A DNA stretch of 64,000 bases, from NCBI GenBank assembly GCA_946902875.1, contig OX336340.1, positions 5,477,739 through 5,541,738 of the forward strand, in the 5' to 3' direction. A model generated the notes under the pieces. That model searched no databases and was not told the origin of the DNA. It saw nothing but the letters and a program-made list of their open reading frames with translations. The DNA comes from Nematopogon swammerdamellus. Lineage: Eukaryota > Arthropoda > Insecta > Lepidoptera > Adelidae. This document shows positions 31,070-41,377 of the stretch, in pieces. A program made the position numbers and the translations under genes. Within the stretch, counting starts at the first letter, position 1; each line of letters starts with the position of its first letter.

Positions 31070-31810
31070 TCCGCTAAGAAAGGATTTTTGGAAATTTCAA
31101 CTTTAAGGGGTGGAAATGGGGGGGACGAGTTTGTATGAAAGTCTTTGTTCTTTGAAGTTACAAACATGAAAATTTTAATTTCAGCTACTGAGAATAAATC
31201 AATAACGACGTGTTTCAGGGTTTTTGGATTTTCACATTTAAGGGGGGGAAATGGGGCGCTAAAGTTTGTATGGGGGTATCGATTTTTTTAAAGGTAGGAA
31301 CGTGAAATTCATAATTATGGCTACTCATCATAAATAAATAATGACGTGTTTCAGGGTTTTTGGATTTTCATATTTTAAGGGGAGGAAACGGGGGGTTAAA
31401 TATTGTATGGGACTATCGATTTTTTTAAAGGTAGGAACATGAAAATCATGATTATGGTTACTCATCATAAATAAATAATGACGTGTTTCAGGGTTTTTGG
31501 ATTTTCACATTTTAAGGGGAGGAAACGGGGGGTTAAAGATTGTATGGGAGTATCCGTTTTGTAAAGGTAGCAACTTGAAAATCATAATTATAGCTATTCA
31601 TCATAAATAAGTGTTTTAGGGTTTTTGGATTTTCATATTTTACGGGGGGGGGGGGGGGGGAACGGGGGCGAAGGGTTGTATGGGAGTATCGGTTTTTTTA
31701 AAGGTAGAAACTTGAAAATCATAATTATAGCTATTCATCATAAATAAATAATGAAGTGTTTCAGGGTTTTGGATTTTCACATTTTAAGGGAGGGGGGGGG
31801 GGGGGGGTGA
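31070..31810 (+). repeat. Array 1: five ~137-bp units inside the Helitron
   Basis: GACGTGTTTCAGGG or a variant starts near 31207, 31343, 31480, 31610 and 31754. Each unit has GGATTTTCACATTTTAAGGG, a G-run, TTGTATGGGAGTATCG and CATAATTATRGCTACTCATC. The GGATTTTTGG...AAGGGGTGGAAATGG of the ordinary Helitron interior at 31081-31120 is the evident founder. G-runs lengthen toward the right end. Confidence 0.85.
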
Positions 31811-31846
31811 AAAAGGCCTCGCCCTTATTTTTTTTTTTTTTTTATA

Positions 31847-33975
31847 CAGCTCGGCCTTCGGCCTCGCCCATAGTTTCTTACTTTCATCGAGAAGGTTTAT
31901 CATCTTCCTGAACGCAGCTCGGCCTTCGGCCTGACCCATAGTTTATACTTACTTTCACCGAGAAGGTTTATTGTCTTCCTGAACGCAGCTGGGCCTTCGG
32001 TCTCGCCCTCAGTCACTTACTTTCTTCGAGAAGATTTATGGTCTTTCTGAACGTAGCTCAGACTTCGGCCTCGCTCTTAATTATTTACTTTCTTTGAAAA
32101 GGTTTACCGTCTTCCTGAACGCAGCTCGGCCTTCGGCCTCGCCCTTAATTATTTACTTTCTTAGAAAATGTTTATCGTCTTCCTGAACGCAGCTCGGCCT
32201 TCGGCCTCGCCCTTTGTTGCTTACTTTCTTCGAAAAGGTTTGTCATCTTCCTGAACGCAGCTTGGCCTTCGGCATCGTCCTTAGTTACTTACTGTCTTCG
32301 AGAAGGTTTATCGTCTTCCTAAACGCAGCTCGGCCTTCGGCCTCGCCCTTAATTACTTACTTTCTTAGAAAAGGTATGTCGTCTTCTTAAACGCAGCTCG
32401 GCCTTCGGCCTCGCTCTTTGTTACTTACTTTCTTCGAAAAGGTTTATCCTCATCCTGAACGCAGCTCGGCCTTCGCCCTCACCCTCAGTTACTTACTTTC
32501 TTCGAGAAGGTTTATAGTCTTTCTAAACGCAGCTCGGCCTTCGGCCTCGCCCTCAGTTACTTACTTTCTTCGAGAAGGTTTATACTCTTCCTGAACGCAG
32601 CTCAGCCTTCGCCCTCGCCCATAGTTACTTACTGTCATCGAGAAGGTTTATCGTTTTCCTGAACGCAGCTCGGCCTTCGGCCTCGCCCTTTGTTACTTAC
32701 TTTCTTCGAGAAGGTTTATCCTCTTCCTGATCGTAGCTCGGCCTTCGGCCTCGCCCATAGTTACTTACTGTCTTTGAGAAGGTTTATCAACTTCCTGTAC
32801 GCAGCTCGGCCTTCGGTGTCGCCCTCAGTTACTTTCTTTCTTAGAAAAGGTTTATCCACTTCCTGAACGAAGCTCGGCCTTCGGCCTCGCCCTTATAGTT
32901 ACTTACTTTCTTCGAGAAGATTTATGGTCTTCCTGAACGCAGCTCGGCCTTCGACCTCGCCCTTAATTACTTTCTTAGAAAAGGTTTATCGTCTTCCTAA
33001 ACGGAGCTCGGCCTTCGGCCTCCCCCTTTGTTACATACATTCTTCGAAAAGGTTTATCCTCTTCCTGAACTCAGCTCGGCCTTCGGCCTCGCCCTTAGTT
33101 ACTTACTTTCTTCGATAAGGTTTATAGTCTTCCTGAACGCAGCTCGGCCTTCGGCCTCGCCCTTATAGTTACTTACTTTCTTCGAGAAGATTTATGGGCT
33201 TCCTGAACGCAGCTCTGCCTTCGGCCTCGCCCTTAATTACTTACTTTCTTCGAGAAGGTTTATTCTCTTCTTGAACGCAGCTCGGCCTTTGGCTTCGCCG
33301 TTAGTTACTTACTGTCTTTGAGAAGGTTTATCATCTTCCTGAACGCAGCTCGGCCTTCGGCCTCGCCCTCAGTTACTTACTTTCTTCGAGAAGATTTATG
33401 GTCTTCCTGTACGTAGCTCGGCCTTCGGCCTCGCTCTTTGTTACATACTTTCTTAGAAAAGGTTTATCGTCTTCCTAAACACAGCTCGGCCTTCGGCCTC
33501 GCCCTTTGTGACTTACTTTCTTCGAAAATGTTTATCCTCTTCCTGAACGCAGCTCGGCCTTCGGCCTCGCCCTTAGTTACTTACTTTCTTCGATAAGGTT
33601 TAAAGTATTTCTGAACGCAGCTCGGCCTTCGGCCTCGCCTTCAGTTACTAACTTTCTTCGAGAAGGTTTATACTCTTCCTGAACGCAGCTCGGCCTTCGG
33701 CCTCGCCCTCAGTTACTTACTTTCTTCGAGAAGATTTATGGTCTTCCTGAACGCAGCTCGGCCTTCGGCGCTCTTTGTTACTTACTTTCTTCGCAAAGTT
33801 CTCAAGTGCTCGGCCTTCGGCCTCGCCCTTAGTTACTTTCATTGAGAAAGAATATCTTTTACGTGAATGCAACTCCGCCTTCGGCCCCACCTTTAGTTAC
33901 TCACTTACTTCGAGACGGTTTACCGTTTACCTGAACCCATCTCGGCCGTCGGCTTCGCCCTTAGTTACATATTTT
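31847..33975 (+). repeat. Array 2: about 32 units of ~67 bp
   Basis: Each unit contains CAGCTCGGCCTTCGGCCTCG, then TTACTTACTTTCTTCGAGAA and GGTTTATCGTCTTCCTGAAC. The units are 80-95% alike by eye, with scattered 1-8 bp indels. The period is not a multiple of 3, so no long frame is kept. The last three units are the most diverged. There is no unique spacer between units. Confidence 0.9.
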
Positions 33976-34135
33976 CTTCTTTGAAATACAAATTTCACGC
34001 GAGCGAAGCCGCGGGCAACAGCTAGTACTTAATATAAAATTGCGAAACAAAATCAAAATATCCCTCAAAATATAAGCTAAGTATATTATAAAACATTACA
34101 GTTCCTTCCAGTCAGTCAGATTCCAGCTCATTCAT

Positions 34136-34512
34136 GTAGAGTAGAGTAGAGTAGAGTAGAGTAGAGTAGAGTAGAGTAGAGTAGAGTAGAGTAGAGTAGA
34201 GTAGAGTAGAGTAGAGTAGAGTAGAGTAGAGTAGAGTAGAGTAGAGTAGAGTAGAGTAGAGTAGAGTAGAGTAGAGTAGAGTAGAGTAGAGTAGAGTAGA
34301 GTAGAGTAGAGTAGAGTAGAGTAGAGTAGAGTAGAGTAGAGTAGAGTAGAGTAGAGTAGAGTAGAGTAGAGTAGAGTAGAGTAGAGTAGAGTAGAGTAGA
34401 GTAGAGTAGAGTAGAGTAGAGTAGAGTAGAGTAGAGTAGAGTAGAGTAGAGTAGAGTAGAGTAGAGTAGAGTAGAGTAGAGTAGAGTAGAGTAGAGTAGA
34501 GCAGAGTAGAGA
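34136..34512. repeat. (TAGAG)n microsatellite, about 75 units
   Basis: 377 bp of nearly pure GTAGA/TAGAG, with one variant unit (GCAGA) at 34501. The 5-nt period leaves all minus frames open, which gives a spurious LLYST-repeat translation. Confidence 0.95.
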
Positions 34513-34709
34513 TCTATTCATTTTAAGTTTACACATTCATTATAAACATTAACACATAGCATAAATACATCACACCTGCCCGCCCAGTTTTGTAGTGTCT
34601 TCGCTCTATGGCCGGAGATTTAGGAAGACCGAGTCCTCGTTGAGATATTGTTTCAAAGTCTCCGAGGATAGCTGAATATATATGGGCTCTCTCAATATGT
34701 GCGCTGGTG
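34513..34709 (-). other. Possible decayed LINE C-terminal coding end
   Basis: On the minus strand a frame reads ILGDFETISQRGLGLPK and continues to a stop near 34532, just before the TAGAG array. If the array is an expanded LINE tail, this would be the 3' end of that LINE. I do not recognise the protein. Confidence 0.25.
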
Positions 34710-34770
34710 CACGGCATGTGCATGGTAATGTGCATGGTGTTTGCATGCACATTACCATGCACATGCCGTG
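34710..34770. repeat. Perfect 27-bp hairpin
   Basis: Arms 34710-34736 and 34744-34770 are exact complements (CACGGCATGTGCATGG... and its reverse) with a 7-nt loop GTGTTTG. A second small hairpin (AATGCTGA/TCAGCATT) follows at 34774-34796. Confidence 0.9.
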
Positions 34771-34799
34771 ACTAATGCTGAATATAAATCAGCATTGAA

Positions 34800-35369
34800 T
34801 ATAGACTTACATTGAATATGAATTTGTTGTGATAATATAAAACATAATTCACCGTTGGATGGCTGTAACATCTTTGATTTATTTATGTAATTTCTTTGAT
34901 TTATTTTATTAATTTTAACGTTATTGTAAAATTTTATTAAACTAAAGAAAACGAAAAACGAAGGCGAAAATTATATCCGTTGGCTGTACAGGACTGTTGG
35001 CCAAACATTTGAATACATTTGTCACCCAATTGTATCACCAGAAGTAAAAATTTAAATTATCCAGAAGCAATCTGCCATAAATATGTACATTCCCTAATTT
35101 AATCAAAATTATTGACAAAATAAAATTAAGAACTACACTCGTTTTAACACAGTTTAACTTTAGAAGATTGCCATACTGCTCCATCTCTTGGGGGGCTCCT
35201 AGGTGGGAGCAAGATAGTAGACCATCAAGCTGAGTTTTCCTTCCATTCCATTCCAAAGCGGTGGATGAAGGAAATTAAGAAATAATTAACTGAAGGTAGG
35301 TATCAACTTGAGAAAATGCTGAATATGTCGAACATTCGAAATAAAATAAATTATTGTGTGCCAAAGACA
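34800..35369. other. No recognisable feature
   Basis: AT-rich unassigned sequence. Confidence 0.4.
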
Positions 35370-35700
35370 AATATTTCTAATTTCTATTTTTTGTATAATA
35401 TATGGGCCCAACGAGTTACTTACATTTTTATTTGGCCTATAATGTTTTTAATATTACACAAATAATTGAGACAATTTTGTTGGTAAAATGTTTTTCCAAT
35501 TACTGATTCAGGTTATCAGGACCAAAATTTTACTATTAATATCTCTGATTTCTATTTTGTGTATGTATCGGCCCAACGAGTTACTTACATTTGTTTATGG
35601 TTTGGCTGATAATGTGAAAAATATTACTTAGATGACTGAGTAAATTTTATTGTTAAAATGTTTCTCGAAAATACTGATTCAGGGCAAATATTTTAATATC
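35370..35700. repeat. Tandem duplication, two ~169-bp units
   Basis: Unit 1 begins AATATTTCTAATTTCTATTT at 35370 and unit 2 AATATCTCTGATTTCTATTT at 35539. Both contain GCCCAACGAGTTACTTACAT and TACTGATTCAGG. The divergence indicates an old event. Confidence 0.75.
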
Positions 35701-36035
35701 AATATCTAGGTAATGTTATTGATGAGAGTTATATTTTTATTTCAGTGAGAAAATTCGATGCCTAGCCTAAGAGAGTATTTATTCGCTTTATTTATCAAAG
35801 CTTATGTACTATCATGCTGTGGACATCCAATTTATGTCTATGTAGTTGAGAATTTATTAAGCTAAACATTTTAATTGCTATCCTGCGTTTGACAGAGAAA
35901 ATAAAAAATAATTTTAATAACCGGGAAATTCTTCGCCTCCAGGAACAACTAAGGTTTTACTTTCATAGATAATAAATATTTTTCGTTTAGTATTTTTACT
36001 ATTACATTATTACATTGTACATAAGAATGAATACA
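35701..36035. other. No recognisable feature
   Basis: AT-rich unassigned sequence. Confidence 0.4.
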
Positions 36036-36352
36036 TGGCAACCCTGAGCGCGGTCAGTACTTGGATGGGTATCCGCTCGACCGTTGGAGGCTGATCGTGG
36101 TTCGGATTCCGCGTAAAACTGTAGGTCCATTCCCTTCTTACCTTACTAGGTGGTAGCGTTTAATCCGCCCGGGTTATTACCACCGCACTGAATGAAACGT
36201 CGGTAGAAACGGCTATGTAAATAGTTCCTGTATTCCGTCCAGTTCAGTGTAGCCGACATGAAAATGAAGGGAAGCACTGACGTGGCACCTAGTTCACCCG
36301 GTGTTATGGGCTGACATCACGGATATTGCACCCAACCGTGTCAGTTACCATA
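36036..36352 (+). mobile_element. SINE-B, nearly complete
   Basis: It starts within the 5S-like segment (GCGCGGTCAGTACTTGGATG), has the B box GGTTCGGATTCC and the whole body to CCGTGTCAGTTACC. The A box is missing. Confidence 0.85.
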
Positions 36353-36419
36353 AATTATTTACATAATTTTTTATTTTTTTTACATTAATTTAGCCCTTAA
36401 TGATTTATGTTCTTCGGGA

Positions 36420-36862
36420 GAGCGTATTATTTACCGACCAAAACGCAGCTCGGTCTTCGGCCTCACCCTTAGTAACTTACTTTCTTCGCGAGAGTACCTA
36501 TATCGTTTAAGTGAACGCAGCTCGCCCTCGCTCTTAGTGAATTATTGTTTTCTAGAAAGTATATTGGTACCCTGAATGCAGCTCGAACTTTGGCCTCGCC
36601 TTTATTGACTTTGTTCGGGGAAATATATTGTTTACCTGAAACGCAGGTCGGTCTGCGGCCTCGTCCTTATGAGTTGCTGTTTTATGAATGTATATAGTTT
36701 ATCTGAACACAGCTCGGCCTTCGGCATCGCCGTTAGTGAAGCTGAGGACGAGGAACGAAGTTATACAGAAGCCATCTTTTCTTATCATATTTGCGTTTAA
36801 ATTCGACCATAAATTAAGTCGACCATACCGCGTGCTGAGCCGCGGGCATAGCTGCTAATATA
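36420..36862 (+). mobile_element. Helitron relic with about five 67-bp units
   Basis: Diverged CAGCTCGG.CTTCGGCCTC units occur near 36445, 36516, 36580, 36644 and 36709. They are followed by CGTGCTGAGCCGCGGGCATA and GCTGCTAAT, a decayed version of the GAAGCCGCGGGC...GCTAGT terminus. Confidence 0.65.
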
Positions 36863-37595
36863 TAGGGTGTTAAAACGGCGAGTACATTAATTTCGCCAGT
36901 GCAATCGTCATGTTTTTCCTAGACAAAAAAGCAAATAAACTTTTTCCCTAAAGTATCTAGTTTTCGAGATATCTATTTTTTAAATGTATGTTTTCGTCAA
37001 GTGTAATTTAACGCTTCGTTGCCGCTCCACACCCTCCGCCTGCCGACCTCCAGTCCTCCACTCACAAAGCTAACCCCCGTCCCTCCCGCCAGCACCTCCG
37101 TCCGAGGCGCTCATGTCTCATCCGCTCTTCCCCCCTCCGCGCCGCCCTGTTGTCATTAGATCATTTTTACACTAAAATAATCAATTCGTTTGTATGAATA
37201 CTGTAACTTTTTATTTAAAAGGAATTCAGAAAAAAAGTTAGTTGACTTATTTGTTACTCCTGATCCCAATAATCATTTCCTAAATTTAATGTACTCGACG
37301 TTTTTATACCCTGTACATATTATAGAATTATACGAATTCTTACGTACCAATATCTACGCCCTTCTAAATATATGCACGTACGAGCGTCTTGGCGCTTACG
37401 GAAAAATAATTAGAATATCTTTAGAGTTGGTCGCACCCCGAAGTCTAATCCACGCTCTTCGCACATTCGCGAACCAGTGCAGAGAGGAATTCTGGACTCG
37501 CTGCAAAACTAAATAACATTGCGGGAATATTCTGAAAGTGTGCAAGGATTTATACATAAAGTTGACTTATGCATAATGTGTAATATTAAAAAATG
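36863..37595. other. Mostly unassigned; C-rich patch
   Basis: TATAGGGTGTTAAAACGGCG at 36867 looks like a transposon tip without a partner. A pyrimidine-rich GC patch lies at 37020-37150. A frame at 37190-37516 is open but unrecognised. Confidence 0.4.
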
Positions 37596-37970
37596 TAACT
37601 GCTTTATTTACGGTAGTTCTCCTAGCTATGTGGCTCGACGTTTCAGGCCAAACGTATGGCTAAGCACCGGGTGATTAAGCTCAAGTGGCACTAGGCTGGG
37701 CACGTTAGCCGAAGAGACGATGACCGTTGGAGTAACCGTGTCCTTCACTGGCGGCCGTGGACAGGAAAACGGAGTGTGGGAAGACCACCTGCCAGGTGGG
37801 ACGACGACATCAAGTACGTCGGCGGAAAGCAGTGGTTCCGTATCGCTAAAGGCCGGAAGGACTGGAGGAAAATTGGAGAGGTGTATCTCCAGCGGTGGAC
37901 GCTTACACGCTGACTGACTGACTGTATGACCCATCTTGATGAGCACTCTACTGACATGGCGACAGTCGGG
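37596..37970. mobile_element. Foldback MITE half, split by an RTE insertion
   Basis: The left arm (CTAGCTATGTGGCTCGACG, GCCAAACGTATGGC) matches the 21.8-kb foldback element. After the RTE insert the loop resumes with GTATGACCCATCTTGATGAG. The second arm is missing. Confidence 0.75.
37661..37923 (+). pseudogene. RTE 3' end nested in the foldback MITE
   Basis: It matches 45.4-45.66 kb (AAGCTCAAGTGGCA, TCAAGTACGTCGGCGG) and ends CTGACTGACTGACT. It is flanked by GTATGGC (37654-37660) and GTATGAC (37924-37930), a 7-bp target duplication with one mismatch. Confidence 0.85.
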
Positions 37971-38134
37971 AGATAACTATTAGTTCTACGTCCGTCGCGT
38001 CGTGGCTGGGTGACGGAGTAAGACCGAGTACGGTTTACAAGTACATTACAATTAATTGAATCATATTCCAAATATCTCACAGCACGCACATGAATACTGG
38101 CAGTAATAAACGATTTAATATGTTTGCCTACAGA

Positions 38135-38412
38135 CAATTTTCACAGAATAATATGTGTTATAATGGCCGATATAACAACAAATAAGAAAATGTAAAAAAT
38201 TCCCGAGGGAAACCCCCGTGAATGGGAAACTAAAAAGTGTTTGCGCGCGCGCCATCTACCGAAAAGAGTATGAAGCATTTTAACTAATCATGAATTTTTA
38301 CTAATATGAAGCATTTCATGAACACGCCACAGATGGCGTGAGTGGCGCTGGCCATGAAATGGCGATACGTAACCCTCGGTGCGCGAGTTTGACTCGCACT
38401 TGGCGGGGTTTT
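38135..38412 (-). repeat. Repeat G, antisense, truncated
   Basis: It runs from AATATGTGTTATAATGGCCG to the CGCGCGCCATCTACCG block and GTGCGCGAGTTTGACTCGCA plus TTTTTT. The (GACA)n part is missing. Confidence 0.75.
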
Positions 38413-38970
38413 TTATGTATCGGCTACGAATTTTCGAAGGTCGACCGCCAGTGTGAATCCCACTGTAGCGCCAGTAGTTTTATTTTGCGAATTGTATGCG
38501 AGCCCGTAGTCGTAAACCGCGCAAGTCGAGTTACTGTCGAGATTTATAAAGGTACAATCTTCTACGGGCAGACTGGAGCCACACAACAATATTGGACGCC
38601 GGAAGGGATGACTCCGCTATTTAATTTATAGTATTGAGACAGCGTTTTCCCTTGGATTCTCGTGCTGAGAAAATAGTGCTTTGAGTGTATTTTAAACAGT
38701 TGCCTGTGGCTTAAATATATTGAAAGAAAGAACATAAAAGAAAAAATACCATAAATTGCCATCCATCGGGGTAATGCCGCAAGTGTTTTAGGAACATTTG
38801 AAAACGCCCCTTTTGATAGTTATTTTAATGTTTGTTAGGCAATTGTTAGGTAGGTTTTTAATTCTTTAGTTTATTAAAATGAATGCAAAAGAATATAAAA
38901 GGTCGATGCATTTGATTATTTCACTTTAATAATTTGTCATTATTAAGCTTGATTTTCACGTAAAATCAAA
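38413..38970. other. No recognisable feature
   Basis: Unassigned. A short frame at 38430-38630 is open but not recognised. Confidence 0.4.
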
Positions 38971-39125
38971 ACGCAGCGTGGGACGCCCCGAGGCTAGGTA
39001 GACAGACGGCCTAAAAAAGGTAGCCGGGAGTGGATCGATGAGAAAAACGGAAACATCGCGTGTGGTGGCACGCCTTAGGAGAGGCTTATGTCCAGCAGCG
39101 GATCGATACGGGCTGATGATTAATT
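38971..39125 (+). pseudogene. Second RTE-type 3' end
   Basis: It translates as SVGRPEAR-stop-TDGLKKVAGSG...ALGEAYVQQRIDTG-stop. This is the same C-terminal architecture as the 45-kb RTE but a different lineage. It ends TGATGATTAATTGATT. Confidence 0.7.
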
Positions 39126-39931
39126 GATTTAAGTGTGATTTTTATGCTTATATTTATAAAAGAAATACAATTTTGAACACCAATACTATAAATACAATAC
39201 ATCAAGAGTTATGAATTAAAAAGTCCACAAAAATTTTGTCGATTATAAGAAAAAATTCCAGGAAACAAAACCTATATTCATTTAAAGCATTCCAACTTCC
39301 AGCAGCTGTGCAAAAATGCTCCCAAAATCCAACAGGCATTCGGCGCCGGGCCTCCACACCGCCCCGGGCACAAATCACAGCCGACAACACACTAGGGCTG
39401 TTAGTCAACTCTACATGGGGTTAAACTACGATTTTATTGCGGAGGGCGTGTGCCAACGACAGACCGGTGTCACAACCCTATTTTCTACCTAGCTTTGTAG
39501 TATACTAGTTGCTGAATGCGATGCCCCGGGGGAAGTATATTATTTTTACACGCCAAAAATCTGTTGTACGGTGCTTTGACGTAACTTTTGCGACGCGAAA
39601 TATTGCATTTACTACACACACTGTGCAGTTATAAAATATGCGCTAATAGTGTAGGTTCTCTTGAAAATTATTTTTATTGTATTAGACTTTTTGAAATATT
39701 CTAATAGCGGTATCAAATAATATGAATACTTAATATTAGATATTACAGATATACAACAGTTTCTGACAAATTCACTTGCAGTTAGTTCATTAAAGGCGGC
39801 CAATAAAAAATTCATTAAAAAAGAAATCTGACTGCGTAAAACAAAATAACTAAAAAAAAACAAGTGGACCATATTAACGTGCCGAGGGTTCCGTCGCCGC
39901 TGTTTTGGTCTCGTGCAATTATATTTTCTAT
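39126..39931. other. No recognisable feature
   Basis: AT-rich. A GC-richer island at 39290-39420 holds a 60-codon open frame of unknown meaning. Confidence 0.4.
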
Positions 39932-40018
39932 GAGGGCGCGGTCAGACTTTGGTTGTATGGCCGTCCGACCGAACTGTAGTTTCATCCCTGTATGTAGGTG
40001 GTAGGGCTACCCATCCGG
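39932..40018 (+). mobile_element. SINE-B remnant
   Basis: GGGCGCGGTCAGACTTTGG (5S-like), then AACTGTAGTTTCATCCCTG and GTAGGTGGTAGGGCTACCC with deletions. Confidence 0.5.
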
Positions 40019-40021
40019 ATT

Positions 40022-40085
40022 TGTAAGGGCAAGACCGAAGGCCGAGCTCTGTTCACGTAAACGACATATTCCCGAATAAAGGTTG
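40022..40085 (-). repeat. Isolated unit of the Helitron 67-bp repeat
   Basis: GGGCAAGACCGAAGGCCGAG then GTTCACGTAAACGA is one reversed unit of array 2. Confidence 0.5.
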
Positions 40086-40167
40086 TTTACGATCAATGTT
40101 GACTACTTTTGTGCAGATTGTCTCGTTACGCACCAATTCGATCGTGTAGATAGGATTCTCGTTTCTA

Positions 40168-40631
40168 CAGGGGGTTTCAGGATAGACTTTAGAAACTTCA
40201 GGAATAGAAAGTACTCATAGAAGAAAAAAATCCTTATCACTGAAATCGAAATTCCATATTTTTTTTTCATTCCAAAATTGAAAATTGTAATAATAACTCG
40301 ATGGACAGTGAGATTTGACAACAGTGATGTCTAGGTCTAGGCTCTAGGCAGTGCAATCCAGTGCATCCAGTCCAGCCCCCCTTTTCTTTTGATGCCAAAT
40401 GCAGTTCAACTATATCAGTTCAGCATGCAAGTTAGTCATTTTATTTTTATTTAATAAAGAGGGACGTTAACCGTGCACCAAATCTCGATGAAACGAAACG
40501 AAACGATGAAACGATTTTCAACAAAAAATACTATAAAATGACCCGAATCTGCGGAAAAGTTTCAGAGCTTTACGTCTTCAAATATCAAATCCAAACACTG
40601 AAGTTACGAAACCCTGTCCTGAAACACCCTG
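40168..40631. mobile_element. MITE with ~35-bp inverted repeats next to the Ig exon
   Basis: The left end is CAGGGGGTTTCAGGATAG, continuing to AACTTCAGG. The right end, reverse-complemented, is CAGGGTGTTTCAGGACAG, continuing to AACTTCAGT. TA flanks each side (40166-40167, 40632-40633), which suits a mariner-like source. Its right end is 42 nt from the splice donor of the exon at 40675-40781. Confidence 0.7.
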
Positions 40632-40674
40632 TATAGACCTCGTGGACACGTTTTGAGAAGACGGATAGGCTTAC

Positions 40675-40781
40675 CTTGTAAGTGCCGAGGTGCTCCACAA
40701 CGCAGGGTAGGCTGGCGTCTCGGCCGAGCGCCACTGTCACATTTGGAATCGGCTCCGCGAACCGCGGCTCCTCAGTCATGA
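40675..40781 (-). CDS. Internal exon of a DIP/lachesin-like Ig-domain protein
   Basis: The 107-nt exon is bounded by an acceptor (TTTGTTTCAG, then exon) and a donor (TACAAG|GTAAGC). It gives TEEPRFAEPIPNVTVALGRD, then ASLPCVVEHLGTYK. This is the A to C strand part of a first Ig domain: PxF, NVTV, then the first Ig Cys in LPCVV. It enters with 2 nt of a split codon and leaves in phase 0; in this family the next exon continues with VAW. From family knowledge such proteins are GPI-anchored or secreted neuronal adhesion molecules that bind Dpr partners. No other exon of the gene is recognisable here, so the neighbouring introns are very long. The paralogue cannot be assigned. Confidence 0.85.
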
Positions 40782-41204
40782 CTGAAACAAACGTGCGTCG
40801 CTTTTATTACATTTATCTATAGGTACTGTAAGCCATAAGACCCTGTGAAAGTCAGACGGACATACGAACACAAAAGTCTCCTCATGACGTGTGCCATATT
40901 GTATCATTTTAGGTACGGAAGCCTGGATAGAATTCATTAAAAGTTGCCATTTGCAAAAAAAAAAAAAGAACTCGAATATTTATGCTGCTCGGTGCTCGGA
41001 GGAACTAGCATCCCTTATTGCCTGCCGCCCGTCCTATCTCCGCAGTACCTACTCGTCGCAGAGAGACTCAGCACCCGTTTGTTGTTGACATTAGGCTTTT
41101 GAGAAACCATTGGTTCTCTAAATCGTCTCTTTGTCTCACCGCTAGCGTCTTCTGTCTTCTGGCGAGTCACCAACTGTCTTCTGGCGAGTGTTTTTCCCGA
41201 ATCC
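40782..41204. other. Intron upstream of the Ig exon; nothing else recognised
   Basis: Apart from the acceptor tract at 40782-40795 I see no feature. It has an A-run at about 40958. Confidence 0.45.
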
Positions 41205-41375
41205 TTTTTACCTGGGTTTCTTGAAACATCGTATTAACAGGCTAGACAGCCTAGCAACAGTCCGCAAATCTGCTGGCATGTCACCTAACTGAGCGTGGTT
41301 TCGCGAAGTTTTGGCTGTATCGACTGCACCATTGGGACAGCTAGCCAATAGCCATGTTGGATTGCATAAAAAAAA
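41205..41375 (+). mobile_element. SINE-C copy
   Basis: TTTTTACCTGGGTTTCTTG, CAACAGTCCGCAAATCTGCT, GAGCGTGGTTTCGCGAAG, ending CATGTTGGATTGCAT and an A-run. Confidence 0.75.
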
Positions 41376-41377
41376 AC

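Larger units (their letters stand above)
30957..34025 (+). mobile_element. Helitron-like element swollen by two tandem arrays
   Basis: The 5' end is TCTAAACTTATAAAA at 30957, preceded by A. The 3' end is CGAGCGAAGCCGCGGGCAAC then AGCTAG at 34025, followed by T. That is the TC...CTAG layout between host A and T expected of Helitrons. The first 150 bp (ACTGACTGATCTATCAACGC, GCATCCGCTAAGAAAGG) resemble short non-autonomous lepidopteran Helitrons, which I know as a few hundred bp. The extra ~2.9 kb is two arrays. It encodes no Rep/helicase, so it is non-autonomous. Confidence 0.7.

Noticed and set aside
31847..33975. Regular repeat array that could suggest CRISPR
   Set aside because: Units are contiguous ~67-bp tandem copies without unique spacers, inside a eukaryotic Helitron, with no cas genes.
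34132..34536. 134-codon minus-strand frame made of LLYST repeats
   Set aside because: It is only the translation of the TAGAG microsatellite.
37190..37516. 108-codon plus-strand frame
   Set aside because: No recognisable motif, and composition does not stand out; insufficient evidence for a gene.
39236..39424. Possible small coding exon in a GC-richer island
   Set aside because: No splice sites or homology that I can recognise; the frame is short.
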